Below, piece by piece: positions 12,201 through 24,800 of a stretch of 64,000 bases of DNA (position 1 is its first letter; the number at the start of each line of letters is the position of its first letter). This DNA comes from Ramazzottius varieornatus (taxonomy: Eukaryota > Tardigrada > Eutardigrada > Parachela > Ramazzottiidae). The notes under the pieces were generated by a model. That model saw only the letters and a list, made by a program, of their open reading frames with translations. It ran no database searches and was not told the DNA's origin. A program made the translations under genes and the position numbers. Where the stretch lies: the NCBI GenBank assembly GCA_001949185.1, contig BDGG01000004.1:1048278-1112277 (forward strand), written 5' to 3'.

Positions 12201-14621
12201 AGAAGCTGGCGCTGATGTCCCAAGTTGCTTCCCTGTCGGAAGAGCTGAAACAGACTCAGTCGCTCCTCGAACGAATGGTGGTGGATGGAACTTTCCTAGC
12301 CACAAATATGCTTGTCGAAGCAGCAGATGATGGGAAAGCGCATTGTTTGATGTGTGACAGCTTGATACAGAAGGTCAACGAGCACCAGGAGGCTATCGAT
12401 GCACTTCATGGGCAAATTCAGCAGTACGAGCAAAACAGCCGACAACTGGACCTAGGTCCAAATGGAAATGGGAGGGGTGAACCGGAAGTCTCTGGGGTTT
12501 TCAGCTCGATGGTGCAACAACAACAAGTGGACTTCGGCGCAGGAGATACATCAGAATATTTGGATGGGTTTCCGCTGGGGTAAGTCTACCTGAATAATTA
12601 GTCCAACGACATCCGAAATTGACCTTTTTTACTCCTTGTGTCTCGGCACTTCCTGCGTGCTGTCGCACAATGCTGGAAAAGGCGGCTGGTTGTATGTATG
12701 TGCATGAAAATTGATTCAATTTTGAGAACGTGAAATTTCCGCCTTTTTCATGAACCTGCATACAATAATTCGAGTATCTATTCGACCATGTATATATTTT
12801 AGAAGTCCTTTCGAGCAAGCTGAGTTGCTCGACACCAGCGGGATGTCAGAAAGTGAAGTGGTTCGAGACCTGAAAGAAGATCGACTACGTCTACAGGTCG
12901 AACTCCTTGCTGTCCAGGAAGAATGTGAACGCTTACAGGAACAACTGGCTTCCGTTCGCCGATCACCTCGTCACTCTCCTCGTCGCTCCTCCATGTCCAG
13001 CCTTCGGACTTTGGCCGACTTGGCTGGCCAAGTCCTCGACGACTTCGAGATACCAGATGACAAGGAGGACAACGACGAAGACTTCCTGGCCACCGTTCAT
13101 CTACAAGACCTGATTGTGTCCCTTCAAGCTCACGTCAAAGACCTCATGATGGAACTGGACGACGCCACTACGCATAACAGTTGCTTGACCGAAGAACTAA
13201 CCAAAACCCAGCAAGCGCTGAAAGCTAGTGAAGAACGCTTAGTGAGTTACGGTATGGACTTTGAGAAGGAGCGTGGTGCGAAGGAGGTTTTGCAGCATGA
13301 AGTTAGTCGCCTGAAGGACGAAGTGTCGACTCTGACGGCGCACTTGGTTGACAAAGAAATCCACGTTGCTGCGTTGAAGCAACAGCTTGAAGAACAGTAT
13401 GGTCTGGTTCAGCAGCTACGGACCAGCACTGAGGTGGATTCGTCAAACCTGTTGCAAAAACTCCGGGACGCGTATGAAGAGAAACGGCAGACTTCGATGA
13501 AGTTGCACGAGACAAGGGAAGTTATTCAAGCCCTGCAGAGGGAGTTAGAAGATGCTCAAGGACTGGGAACGCAAGCGGAGGCTACTTTGCAGTTTACGCG
13601 AGCTAATCTGGAAGAGAAGGTGCAAGAGGTGAAAACGCTCCAAGAACAGCTGCGAAAGAGTCAGGAAGAAATGGAACAGACAACCGGTGCTTTGGCAGCC
13701 TCCGAAGCCGAGAAGACCCAACTGTCCAAGACGGTTCATCGTTTACGCACGAAAGTTAGCGAGCTGTCTAACGATATCAAGGTACATATATTATGGAGTT
13801 TCACAGCTATTTCCTCGCTGCAGTACTTTCGAAGGATTTGAAGATTTTAGAGAAATCCTTTGCTAGCTTAACTTCCAGTTTAAAAACAGTACGAATGCGT
13901 CGGGAGGGTTTGGACAAGAAACTGCAGTACTTTGTTGTGTTTCAGGAACTAAAAGAGGAAGTCGAAAGACGACAGTCGGCTCACGATTCATTCCGCGAGC
14001 GTGTTAGTCACGAAGCAGAGACCTTGGACCAGGAAATTCAAAGCTTACGAGAACATCTCCAGGCAAGTAAGTCAGGTCTAGAGCTGGGCGTATTTGTCGC
14101 CGTGCCATTTCGGCGAATCCAGTATCCATTTTTTTGCGTTTTTCAGACACGGGACACTGAGTATGATGACTTGGACCGCGAGACGAGAGAGATGCGTGAT
14201 GAGGTCCGGGCTTTGAAGACAGAATTGAAGGTGACGAAGAAGCAGCTTCGTGACACTACTCGCCAACTGCGACAATCCGAGCAGGAGCTATTGTCCGAGG
14301 GTGGACGGAAGAGCTCTCATGCTTCGTCGCTCAATGGCGATTCCACACTATCACAATCCTCCCAAAAAGCCAAACTTAAACTGCTTGATATTCTTCAGTC
14401 AAGTTCCGACAATATTCCCAGGTACGCTTGTCCGCCTAATATGTTTCTCAGCTCAGTCCGTTTCTCTTGCCTGAAAGATGACGAAGTTTGACTTTTCTGT
14501 TTGTAGGGCTTCGAACACACTGAAGTTGTGTATGGACAGCCTCAAGTCGGAAATTGACGACCTTAAATCTCAGATGGATCACCACATTCAGGTGGTCAAG
14601 AGCAAGAGTGATCTATTGTAG
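6292..14621 (+). CDS. Giant coiled-coil protein, golgin-like, with duplicated exons
   Basis: Eleven exons join in phase to 2,258 codons: 6292-6567, 6646-7637, 7807-8983, 9063-9479, 9586-10002, 10288-10698, 10979-12579, 12803-13781, 13946-14062, 14147-14421, 14507-14621. The first ~200 residues are low-complexity. Almost everything after is heptad-patterned coiled coil rich in E, Q, L, K and R. A Ser/Arg-rich break (SPRHSPRRSSMSS) lies near 12960-13000. There is no GRIP domain, transmembrane segment or motor domain. Some modules resemble golgins such as GM130 (RDALQERC, QWKEYL...EK..LQEQV), but coiled-coil composition makes this weak evidence; a centrosomal or tethering role is equally possible. 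The start is the ATG at 6292; upstream coding exons cannot be excluded. The intron at 14063 must use a GC donor. Confidence 0.8.
9063..10698 (+). repeat. Tandem duplicated exons of 417, 417 and 411 nt
   Basis: Exons 9063-9479, 9586-10002 and 10288-10698 are all phase 0-0 and encode 139, 139 and 137 residues. Each has the core FEATI.EMNQAVAQHDEQW (Ser for Asn in the third copy), then EK..LQE...LN, and ends in VLQERC..L..Q.A.LT or a close variant. The exon before (7807-8983) ends with the same closing motif, and the exon after (10979 on) opens with the same EE.ARV.GEK start and core. The unit is therefore one exon plus intron copied several times. A decayed fifth version is visible near 12120-12250 (FNQEWQTYVSQQ). 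Confidence 0.93.
10057..10246. repeat. Intronic inverted repeat, arms about 35 bp
   Basis: The left arm (10058-10092, containing TTATTGACCGGTTCCCAATT) is complementary to the right arm (10212-10246, containing AATTAGGAACCGGCCAATAA) with a few mismatches. It fills most of the intron between the second and third duplicated exons. Confidence 0.8.
10712..10882. repeat. Intronic inverted repeat
   Basis: AGGCCGAGCGAAGC near 10712 pairs with GCTTCTGCTCGGCCT near 10867-10881. It lies in the intron after the third duplicated exon and has a different sequence from the foldback in the previous intron. Confidence 0.65.
12690..12766. repeat. Intronic hairpin with GTATGCAGGTGCATGAAA-type arms
   Basis: TTGTATGTATGTGCATGAAA (from 12690) pairs with TTTCATGAACCTGCATACAA (to 12766) around a loop of about 33 bp. 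A related arm sequence recurs in DMXL introns near 43394 and 48560. Confidence 0.75.
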
Positions 14622-17600
14622 CGCCACCTCCTTGGTACCGGTAATGCACAGTTGTGATGTTTTTTATCTACTGTTTTTGTCAGAGACCCAGAGTCTTATT
14701 CGACGTTGTCGACAAATGTGGCATATGTGATAATTATTATGGTAAGTTGTTTTGGTTGACGAGACGACCTTTTGGTCTTTCTTTTTCAAGGAACTAGACA
14801 TTTTCTTCGAGCCACCCTTCTGAAAAAAACATCAGAATTGTTAATGATCTCGATGAGTAGCAACATTTTTTGTTCTGAAAGACGAACACCAAAAGTTCAC
14901 AGAGGGCAAATTCGGATGTTACTCATGGACGACGATTATCGAGTAAGTCTTTTCGGGGTTTGTTACTGAAAAGTGTAATACTAATTGTCTCGACCAGAAA
15001 ATTCTTTCATTACTCACACTACTTTTTTTTGGCTTTTACAGGATTTTGTGCTGTGATTGTGATGTGCTGTGTGAGCGGCCATCAGTGAGGACGCCGTGAT
15101 GGACAGTGAAATTGAGGCTGTCGATTAGGAGCGATCAAGATGGATGTAACGTTAATTGATCTCAATGAATGAAGTCGGGTTCTGTGTGGACCAGCTTCAG
15201 CTCGCTTTCGCCGTAATGGGGTAAGTCACATCTTTAACAAGGGCCCGCACAAATCAAAGCCGTAACGACAAAAATCAAGTTGCTCAAGTATGGATTCTTT
15301 TCATGATCGAAGAGGAAGCTGTGAGCATTTCAAAAGCCATTCCATGTCTTTTGTCCACAGTCACGAAATTTGGCGCTAGGCAAATATTGCTCTGTCGGCA
15401 GGGTTCGCTATTGTCCTCTTGTCTGCTTTTGTGCATTCCATATCGGTGGTGGCTGATATGGAAGTATGAAAAACTAGACTGGCTCTTCACACACCGAAAC
15501 ATTCCTCGGACGTTCAGTATCTCATATTTCATTACGCAACACAAAAGAAAGTCAAAAATTCACAAAACTCGGTGAATACAGAAGCAAGAAACGCGAAGGC
15601 AAATCAAAAGGCAAATCCATATTATCCTCCCAATGCAAACTCCTCAAGGAATTTAAATGTTTAGAGTTCCACGAAGTTTGTTACAGGGAGAATAAATGTT
15701 ACCATCGGTTTTCATTTTCGGTATTTTTGCGTATTTTCAGAAGTTGGGTAAAAGATACGGCCTGCATTTCAATTGAAGAAGTTCTCAAAGCGAGAATCAA
15801 TTTGGATTGACGCATACGAAGAGGTCGATCGCGTCTATCTAGGCATGGTTCGTCAGGGACCCAGAAGCAGGCCGCCACAGGCAAGGGGACGGAAATGGAC
15901 AAGGCGAAGAGATTGTCGGATATTGGGTGGCAGTTAAGTTGACTTGACTTTTGTTGGCAGTAAGAGATCTTTGATGATCAAAGCGCTCGCCGCGACATGT
16001 GAATAGACTGTCTTCATCCGTTACTTTAGATTCACACACAGAGACCCAAATGTAACAGTTTTGTTGTCTTTCCTCTCTTTCTCTAGGTTCTTCCTCCTTC
16101 TCTTCCCCTAAGACTAACCAGCTCTCTACCCCAAGTGTATGGTCGTCCAAGCATAGATCTTCGTTTACACGCCTTGCCACAGTTGCAGCAGTTCCCCTCC
16201 AAGCGTTTCCTTCCGCTCTTCCCACCAGTCCCACAGCCCAAGTGGAGCAAGGCAGGAAGGCGCATATCGTCCTATCTCGCTGGTAAGCGGTCATGCAGTG
16301 TAAACTCTGCTGGACGTAAATTTAGCCAGCCTCTCCAGATGTTCTTTTACTACAAGGAACTGGAGCAGACGGTAAAATAACAGCGGGCTCGGTGCTACGT
16401 CATCCGAACAATCTGAAGGACCTCTTCGGCGTCACTATCGAGTACTTCAAGCTCTTCAATCGTTATATTTTGACTCCAGCATGGTGCAATGGCTGTTTCA
16501 CCAACGTAAATACATCAGGTACCGTTGAAAAGGAGGCACAGGCGATACATTTCAGACTCTTTTGGCGGTTGTTGAAAAATATTCTCGCGGTTCACGGAAT
16601 AAATTGGGACGTGGACAAATGAATTGAACCATGTCGGTTCCACAAGTGGCGCACACTGCCGGCCAGAAACAACGAAACTGTGCGCCACTTCAGATAACAA
16701 TGTGGTTCGATTCATTTGCCCACGTCCCCGCTCAACGTCTGAAAGAAAATCGGGAGATCATTTCTTTAAAAGTATCTTGAAAATTGTCTCCAGAAGTACG
16801 GGAGAGGAGAAGAAGACTGAAATCATGGAGGGGTGTAAATGGAAGGTGGATTAGGCGGAAAGTATTGACGTAAAGGGTGGAAACCGACGGGACAAGTGTC
16901 GGTTTTGAGGGCAATATGAGCAGGAGATTGTATCCGGGTTGATTATAATATACCGATATATGTCATTGATATTGCTCTGTTTATCTGCTTCTAAATGTGC
17001 TAATTTCCTGTCTGGCAAGTCAGCCGGGCAAAGGAATGAACCCATGCCGCCGTGAAAGAGTCGTGATTTTTATTGAGGAGGGTAGCATTGACCGCAAGGA
17101 GCCCATCAAGTATACAGCGATATGGTATAAACTAGCTGACCAGAGTGTAGTTATCACAGTTAGTCAAGGCTTGTCAAAGACATCACACTGCCTTCTATTC
17201 ATCCGATACACACGAAATTGCATATTGGCCGAGTTTGAAATATAAATTAGCTCAAACTTTCAAAGCGTCTGCTAACTTGGCCCACAGTTGTGATGCATTC
17301 GCTTTCTTATGGCTTTTGACTGTACATCGATTGCGCATCCGTCTCCTCCGCCGTGTCGCATGCCTCTCCTTGCTCGGCATTCCAGTTTACTGTAGTATTC
17401 AGTTTATTATTTTTGCTGTGTTCCATATAGGCACTGTCCGGTATGATGGTCCTGCGCGTTCGATATGCGATCGGTATCGAGGTCCCCGAGTTGTACACAC
17501 TGTGACCAGTGTGTGTACGTACTTCCGCTGGCTTTTCTCGGTAGTCGGATAGCCGCTACTGTACGAGGCACTAAAAGCGGGCTGAGAGCTTCATTGAAGA

Positions 17601-18820
17601 AATTCTGGGCGTATATGCTACGCGATGGTATCGGAAGGATCGACTGTCGTAACCCGTATGGTTGGGCGTAGACTGGCAGAGAACCCCATAGTACAGTCCG
17701 CTGTACGCACAGTCGATTCGGGAGGATGCAGATTTGTCTAGCGGAATGACGCGCGGCTGTAAGTCTTGGGTAGCTTTCTCTGGTCTTCCTTCCGCTCTTC
17801 TTCTTCTTATTTTCTTGGCCGTACGGTCGGTCGAAGCAGATGCACTCGTCGCTTATCTGACATGTATGGATGATGAAGTGCTGTTCGCGGTTAGCGTGAT
17901 TTTGTCGCAGTTGCCGGCAAAATAATCTTCACGTCATTTTCTCTTGCCGGTATTAGCCAGAGTGTCTTCCTTTTGCTGTGTGTAAGCGGCTTTGTCCGTG
18001 TGGAACTCCGGAGATTTGCTGGATGATTGTAAGAACCTTGTACAGTTGCATTTGTTGAGGGATTAATCGAGCGTAAGCGGCTATATAGCGCCTACACGCT
18101 TTGCATGTTTACATGCACTTGACGGCTTTGTTGTTGCTGCTCGCACGCTTTCCTCCTCTGGGCCGAAGCTTTTCACCGCGCGAGCTTGTTCTACCAGGCG
18201 CCGATACTGAGTGACAGGTTAAATACGACCTCCTTTGAATTTCCGCTGTATATCAATTTCACATCACTCGACGCTGTGAATTATAGCTTATTAGCTTTGA
18301 CGGGATTTTTTCTTCGCCGTGACGTCATCGCGCTTTATTCAATATTTATTTTTATTTTCAGGACCTGCCCTGACTTCGGAATATTCCTACTTGACCACAC
18401 GGGATTACAGTATGATGAGGTGAAGGACAGAATGGAGTTATGGATTGCACTATGCTGATTTCTGAATATTGATATGGTCATATTGGACTGATACCAAGGC
18501 GGCTCAGCAAGAATATTTTATGTGGGATCTTGGCTAAATTGTCGTTTGCTGAAAGAGCGGCACAAAGTCAAGTAGATAGCCAATCTTGTATCCTCATACA
18601 TAATTAAGGAAAGCCCATGGCTGGCTCAATCAATAGCCCGCTGTACGGGTAAGGAGGCTGAAAGAACACTTGTGAGCTCTCCAACGATGATCACTTGGAC
18701 TCTTCTCCACGGGATATCGCCATTCATAACGTATGCTCGCTCGCACTTAAAATATGACAACAAGCGACTGCTTCATCATTCATTCAGCATGCTTCTCCAT
18801 TAGAATTTCTGGTTTTGTAG
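14622..18820. other. Non-coding region with possible spliced untranslated exons
   Basis: Good splice signals bracket 14791-14942 (TTTTTCAAG| ... CGA|GTAAGT) and 15042-15220 (TTTTACAG| ... GGG|GTAAGTC). There is also a donor at 14741. The enclosed sequence has stops in the frames that would continue the coiled-coil gene, so these could be its 3' UTR exons, CSPG4 leader exons or a non-coding RNA. From 15230 to 18820 I see only scattered short open frames without recognisable motifs, plus one copy of the hairpin family at 16606 and a short palindrome near 17492-17517. Confidence 0.4.
16606..16728 (+). repeat. GTGGCGCAC hairpin family, copy 1
   Basis: A near-perfect foldback of 123 bp. The ends GGGACGTGG and CCCACGTCCC pair. 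Inner arms AAATGAATTGAACC and GGTTCGATTCATTT pair with one mismatch. The core is AAGTGGCGCACA / TGTGCGCCACTT around a loop of about 23 bases. It is the longest uninterrupted stem of the family. Confidence 0.9.
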
Positions 18821-18844
18821 GGTTTGAACGAAGACAGTCGAGAG

Positions 18845-21800
18845 ATGGTCGAAGAGGAGGAAGTAGAACACCAGTACTGCTGGTGCGGATGTATGGATGA
18901 GGACGAAAAAGTGGAGCCGCAACTTCCGCCTGTACAGTCCAAGGTGAGGCGGAAATTGGGGGAGGTCGACCAGAAGAATGGAAAAGGCTGGCTGAATGGA
19001 CGAATACTGTTGGGCTTTCTGATGCTGTGGATGTGCCTTGACGGAGGACACTGCCAGGAACAATGGAGCACGGCCTCTGACGTAACCGGTAGGTGCAGAA
19101 TGTAAACTAGCTGTGAGTTAGCTCTGCTCCAGTAGTTCCACAAGTGGGCCTGGAGTACCCCCTCCTTTACAATTCAAGAACTTTCAACCAGTCGTAACCA
19201 CACAAACCTAGGCTTTCTCACAACCAGGAAACTCATTTCGAGTGTCAAAAAGAATGATTGCAAAATTATAATGTGGAACTGGAGGGCTCTAAACCTGTCA
19301 AAAAATCAGTGAATGCGGCCTAAAACAGAAATATTGGAAGACTTGTTTATACCAGCTTTTCTCATAGCTTCTAAAATTCAGGCTCGATCATAGCCTCCCC
19401 ATTGACTTCCCTGGCAATCTATATTTTGACAGCTTGGCTGGCCTCATGCGAGCCATTGAATTTACTGCCAGTCCATACATGTCTAGTCCATGGGTCAGTC
19501 TTATTTTCTTCTACACGTTAAAACCTTCTTCTTCACTGCACAACCGAAATCTGAACCCGAAGTCCACGATCCAATACACTACATTGAAGCATTCTACTGA
19601 CGAGCGGAAATCTTAAGTTGAATTTTTCGACCGAAGTGGGCACTGTAGAATCCGAGGGACCCGGAAGTGACTATGGTTTGAAAACGCAGATGGTTATGCA
19701 GACTTAGGTTGGGATACTGCATCATTTTGGCGGAGATGGGGAATATGTCTTTCGGTAGGACAATAAAAATCGTGATAAGTTGAGCTTTTACAGGCTTTCG
19801 GGGGTGACTTGCTGATCGATGTTAGAGATGGTGGGGGTAAGTAATCGTTGATAGGCATAGATTGCTTGTTTGTCAATGCTGATGGTTGGATGTTTATGCG
19901 CCGGAAGACGCGTTCATCCATCCGGCTGTATGGTCAGTAGCTACAAGACCAAGAAGTTATCTGTCTCGATGGTAGGGTCCAGCTGTTGGTCATTTTGACT
20001 GTCAACAACTGGACATTTTCTGTGGTCTAGCCACAGGGTCTATCTGGACTACAGACAGACGCTCAGCTGTGAAATCTGAAATGCCTGCGGTGTCGGCTAC
20101 TAATTGTTTTCCATATATCAACGGTCTGCTGTGATTTGTACCGGCTCGCTCCTGTTGATGGGGTTCCATAGGTCACGTCCATTTCCCACCGCTTCCCGTC
20201 ACAACAAGACCGCCATCAAAATAGAGCGGGATATCCCGTCTATATTGACTGGATGGGTTCCCACATGTAGGCATGTGCGTTAGGGTACTATCGGTTAGGA
20301 CGATACATTCAACGAACAGATCCATCTGTAATCAACATGCCCCAGCTGCTACAATAATCCTTCCCTTCCACCAAACATTAATTACCGCCAAACATAGAGT
20401 TGAAAGTTGCAACACGTAATGGCACAAGTGATACAATCTGTTTGAAATGTACCAGAACGTTCAGAAATGTTTACGGTAAAAATAGTGCCTGTCTTTGAAA
20501 TTACTTGAGACGTGGGCAGACGATTTTAACCAGACCGCTTTCTTTAGTGGCGCAGATATTGGGCCAGGGACAATGAGAAGCTGCGCCACTTTGTCATCAG
20601 ATAATGATCTGGATGAATCCACTTCCCCACGTCCCATTTGTCCTGGTGTTTTTGGTCAAGTTTTAGAGGGTGCGTTGAAATAAATTTTTAAAAAATGCAA
20701 TTATGAAAAAAATCATGAAGCCGAAATTTGCTTTTGTACCTCGAAAAGCCTACACCCAAAGTTCTTCCCTAACCGTTACTTTTCTGCTCGTGGATCGTTG
20801 CGCTGCTTGCCATCGGTTTTTTTCTATCAATACGATTGTCTGTACTTCCGATGATGCTGCAGTACAAGTGAAGCGGTATATTCCGAATCTCTTACATTGA
20901 TTTGGCAATAAGGGTAAATGAGTTGACAGTTTGAAGCTGGATCTGCCCTCTTTTTCATGGTTGGAAATCCCAGTTTCCCGTTTCAGCTATATCTGCCCCA
21001 ATCATTTAGCCTCGCTTCACTAGCATCTTGCGTTCCTTCCCTCGGTCTGTTAACGTTACCCGAGCCTCGCTCCTCGCATAGGATATTGCTCATAATGCTT
21101 AGCCAAGAATACACTGGACTGAGGCACATTTCGCTTAGCCGGGCTGAATAGGAGAGATTTTACAAATTGCTACTTACTACATGGCTATCAGCTATCACAG
21201 TCTCCCCTCAATTGCCTCAATGCTCCTCTTCTTCCTCCCCATCTGCGATTGATCATCTCTACATGTGAAGACCGCGCTCTGTACAGAAAAAACCCTTTTC
21301 CATAATGAAATCCTATTAGTCACTGTTCAAAACTAGAACTTTGTCCTTTTCGTAAATGAGCCAGTTCAGTTTACACGAATTGAAAGTCACCACAGCTGAA
21401 AAACGCTGAAATGAAGGTCAGCCGAAGTTGATTCAGCAAAGGTCAGACTGTCATGTAGTTGGAGGTTAATTGAAGTGTCATATGATATCAGCGTGACTAT
21501 TCGCTGCTTACACTGTCTGCATATTGTATGGACGTGTTTACGCCAATTTCTAGCCTAATTAGCCGAGTTCAATCCCCTTCCCCGAATTGGAAAAGCAAGA
21601 GCAGTCTTTCTGAAGTTCATTGTAATAATGAAGATATGCGTAATTACCCTCCTTCGCTTGCGCAATTAGCCAAATACTTTGTGGATTACAGCCCGTGGTA
21701 CCGTGAATGTCACTGGCGGAAGAATCTGGAGAAAAGTAGACAAGAACCACAGATGATTGGCTGTATGACGCATTTCCTGGCAGATTAATCATCTTATTGA

Positions 21801-24800
21801 CAGAGCTGCTACCAAAATAATCCAAAACTATTTCCAGGTCTGGAATCCAGACGGAGGAATAACTCGAATGAATTAAGAGGCAAGGGTGTGGTTAAGTGGG
21901 AATGATCAGCGAACTATTCATGCGTCACAGTCCGCAAATTCGATCCACCTTGGGTCAACGTCGTGCATTTGTAAACGGAATATTTTTACAACCGTCCAAT
22001 CTAGATTGGAGTTCATAGCTTTGTCCAGTTTCTTTGTCGAAAAGCGTTCATGCAGATTAATGAACCTGTGAAGCCACCGTTAGGCATGTACGATACAAAC
22101 ATACGAGTACCGGCTTGTGGAGCTTGCGCGAGTTTACCGGTCGAACTGGTCGTCGGATCGATTCATGGGTTTATGGTCCGTCATGAGCGACCCTACTGTC
22201 CTACGCAGTGACCAGCTGCAGTATGTGGTCAATTCTTTTGGAAGACCATAAAAACAGTAGTGTATCCCTAATATACAGTCCGTTCGAGCAAACTCGTCTC
22301 CACGCCTTCTGAAAATCGTTTGCCCCCGTTCTGAGAGTTGTTCCTAATTTTACCCGATAGCCCCAACTTTCCCCTTTCAGAAAAGTACCAGACATCCCAA
22401 ATCGAACTACTGTAGACGAAATACCGATCACAAGAGCTCAAGGCTCGGCGGAGCAATCGTGCAGAGACCGATTTTTTCTCGTTGCTCTTCCAACTGTCCC
22501 AAAACAGACTTTTACTTCGGTAATTCTGTTCGAGACAACGAAAAGAATCGTTGATGCAAAACGATAGCGCATCGGATCTAGACTGGACGCGCTAGAACTT
22601 GCGTGAATCAGAGACGCTGGACTTTAGTAGACTTGAATTTCACGAAAGAAGTTGATGCCCGGCCGGATGACGACCGTCACCCAAATAATCTTTTCTCTTC
22701 TCGGCAACCAACGCTACTTTCAAAAGATTCGTTTTCGGTTGATTCTGGCAGCTTATTGACAGGGCTTTCACCCATCGCCTAAAAGTTAGGCCTGAACGTC
22801 TCCTCGTGAATTTTCCGACCATTTTGAAAAATCAGTGGTGACAACTTTACTTGAACGGGCTGTACTGTAGGTCCTGCAGAGGAATGTGGGTTTCTTAGAG
22901 GGCATTCCTCTGAAGAGAACGAAGCGTTGTGGTCCATATGTTCTGAATATAGACTTCGTGGTATGAAACCAGCCATTCGATATAATCTATTGACGACGGC
23001 AGAGTGTGTAAACTTAGCGGCTCTTTCGAGCGGAAAATTGGTATGAGAAAGCCAAGCTATCCTTATCTCATTGTACAGCCCGAGAAATCTTCGTCTGTGA
23101 AATTTTCCAACGAGCTCGTTGGCTTTTTTGTGGATTTGAGGTTCCTCTCGGGACTGCAGGAATTAGCCTCACAGGGTTACCAATTTAACAAAGAAATCGT
23201 ATACCCAAATGAGCTCCTTAGCACTGGCGTGGCTTCTGAGTTTGTTAGGCGTACTATTCGATAACGCTGTCGGCAGTTTGTGATTGTATGGAGCGGAAAA
23301 AAGTTGGTCGAAAAATTCCTCGCAACGACAATGTTATTCGCCTTGAGCTAGATGGAGATGAGAGTACTTTTTGGCGAACTGAGCAAATTAGAGCTGGGCG
23401 GACTGGGACGAACCCTTTCAGCGAACAAGGAAGAGTGGACGTCGGTAGAGTACGCTGCGCAAAGTAGGCTAGGCTGCATGTTTAGTTTTTTGATCTTGTG
23501 TTTGCCGCAGCTGTTAATTTTCTCGACATTAAAGAGTTTCATGCTCTACTTTCCTACATGCTTTCCTCCTCAAGATGCCCATCTGCATTTATTGCATCCA
23601 CCCCACAGTCAGCGTCGACGAGACTGTAACATGTCGTATCTATACAGTTTACACACATGCAGTAATGGACAAATCGATTACACATTTCGCAGTCGGAGTT
23701 TTTCTGCATCTCGTGCGCCACTTAATTACACTTTTACTGTGCCGGACGAGAACTAGGAATTTTTATCTGCCTGTCCCAGCTTGCAGATATCGAGTGACTG
23801 TCTTAAGGGAGACCCACAAACAAGCACATGTTTGTTTGGCACTTCGCTTAACGGCCTAATTTACAAAACATCCTGACGTCAACGCTCAAATAACCACCGA
23901 TCAATTTTGTCCACATATATTTAGAATATCCTCTTGGCGCTTTTGTCCTGAGGTCGTACGCCGGCGTAAAAAATTTGGCTATTGGGTAGTTGCTATTGGG
24001 TAGTTTCTCAAAGGCGGAAGCCAAAGGCCCAGCGCACCAGATGTGGTCCGAGCGGAAAACTTAACTTTTTTGTTGTTCGCGCCCGGTCTATTTTATATAC
24101 TTTCACGGTGACTGTCTTCTGGAATGCACGCAAGGGAAGAGCTGGCGGTAGTTCATGGGGATAATTGTTACACAAACAGCCTAAGCTGTACTTGGTGACG
24201 ACGATCCAGTTTCATCCAACCATATCACATGACTGTGCCGAATCCCAACTAAGACAGTGCGAAGCTCCTTCCAACAAAGTTACTTAGTCAGTAAGAACCA
24301 AACGAAGAAAATTGTCAAATGTATGGCGATTTCGGACGTGGGCGAAAACAGAAGGAAATTCGGTGATTGCTGCCCGCGTCGGGATGAACGGTCAAAAGTT
24401 TCCAAGCATTCTGATGTTTTTGAAGACACGACAGAGGTTTTGATAGCTTACTACTGTACCTGTATATGTGTGGAAGTTAATCGATTTGTGCTTTCTTTGC
24501 AGCATCCTTTTACGGTGATAGCCACCTCTGGTTGGCCTTACAAGATGCCAGTAGCGTGACAGAACTGACCTTGAACTTTCGGACCCGGCAACGCGATGCC
24601 CTGCTGATGTTGGCCGCCGGTGACACCGACTACTGCCTGTTGGAGCTGCGCAATGGTCGATTACGTGTGCGGATCAACCTTGGTTCCGGCGAGTCCGTGC
24701 TACAGTCGCCACGAGGTCTCCGTCTAGACGACTATCTCTGGCATACCGTCCAGCTCTCCCGTCGCAACGCTCAAGCCACGCTCACTGTCAATCGTCAATA

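Noticed and set aside
15839..16380. Open frames of 81-151 codons on both strands
   Set aside because: Low complexity, mutually overlapping and without motifs. Nearby splice signals do not extend them.
16701..16720. GGTTCGATTC resembling a tRNA T-loop
   Set aside because: It is part of the arm of hairpin copy 1; no acceptor stem, anticodon or A-box fits around it.
17734..17925. Short hydrophobic open frame resembling a signal or membrane peptide
   Set aside because: It starts at TTG, has no homologous motif and no linked splice partner. It is probably chance in non-coding DNA.
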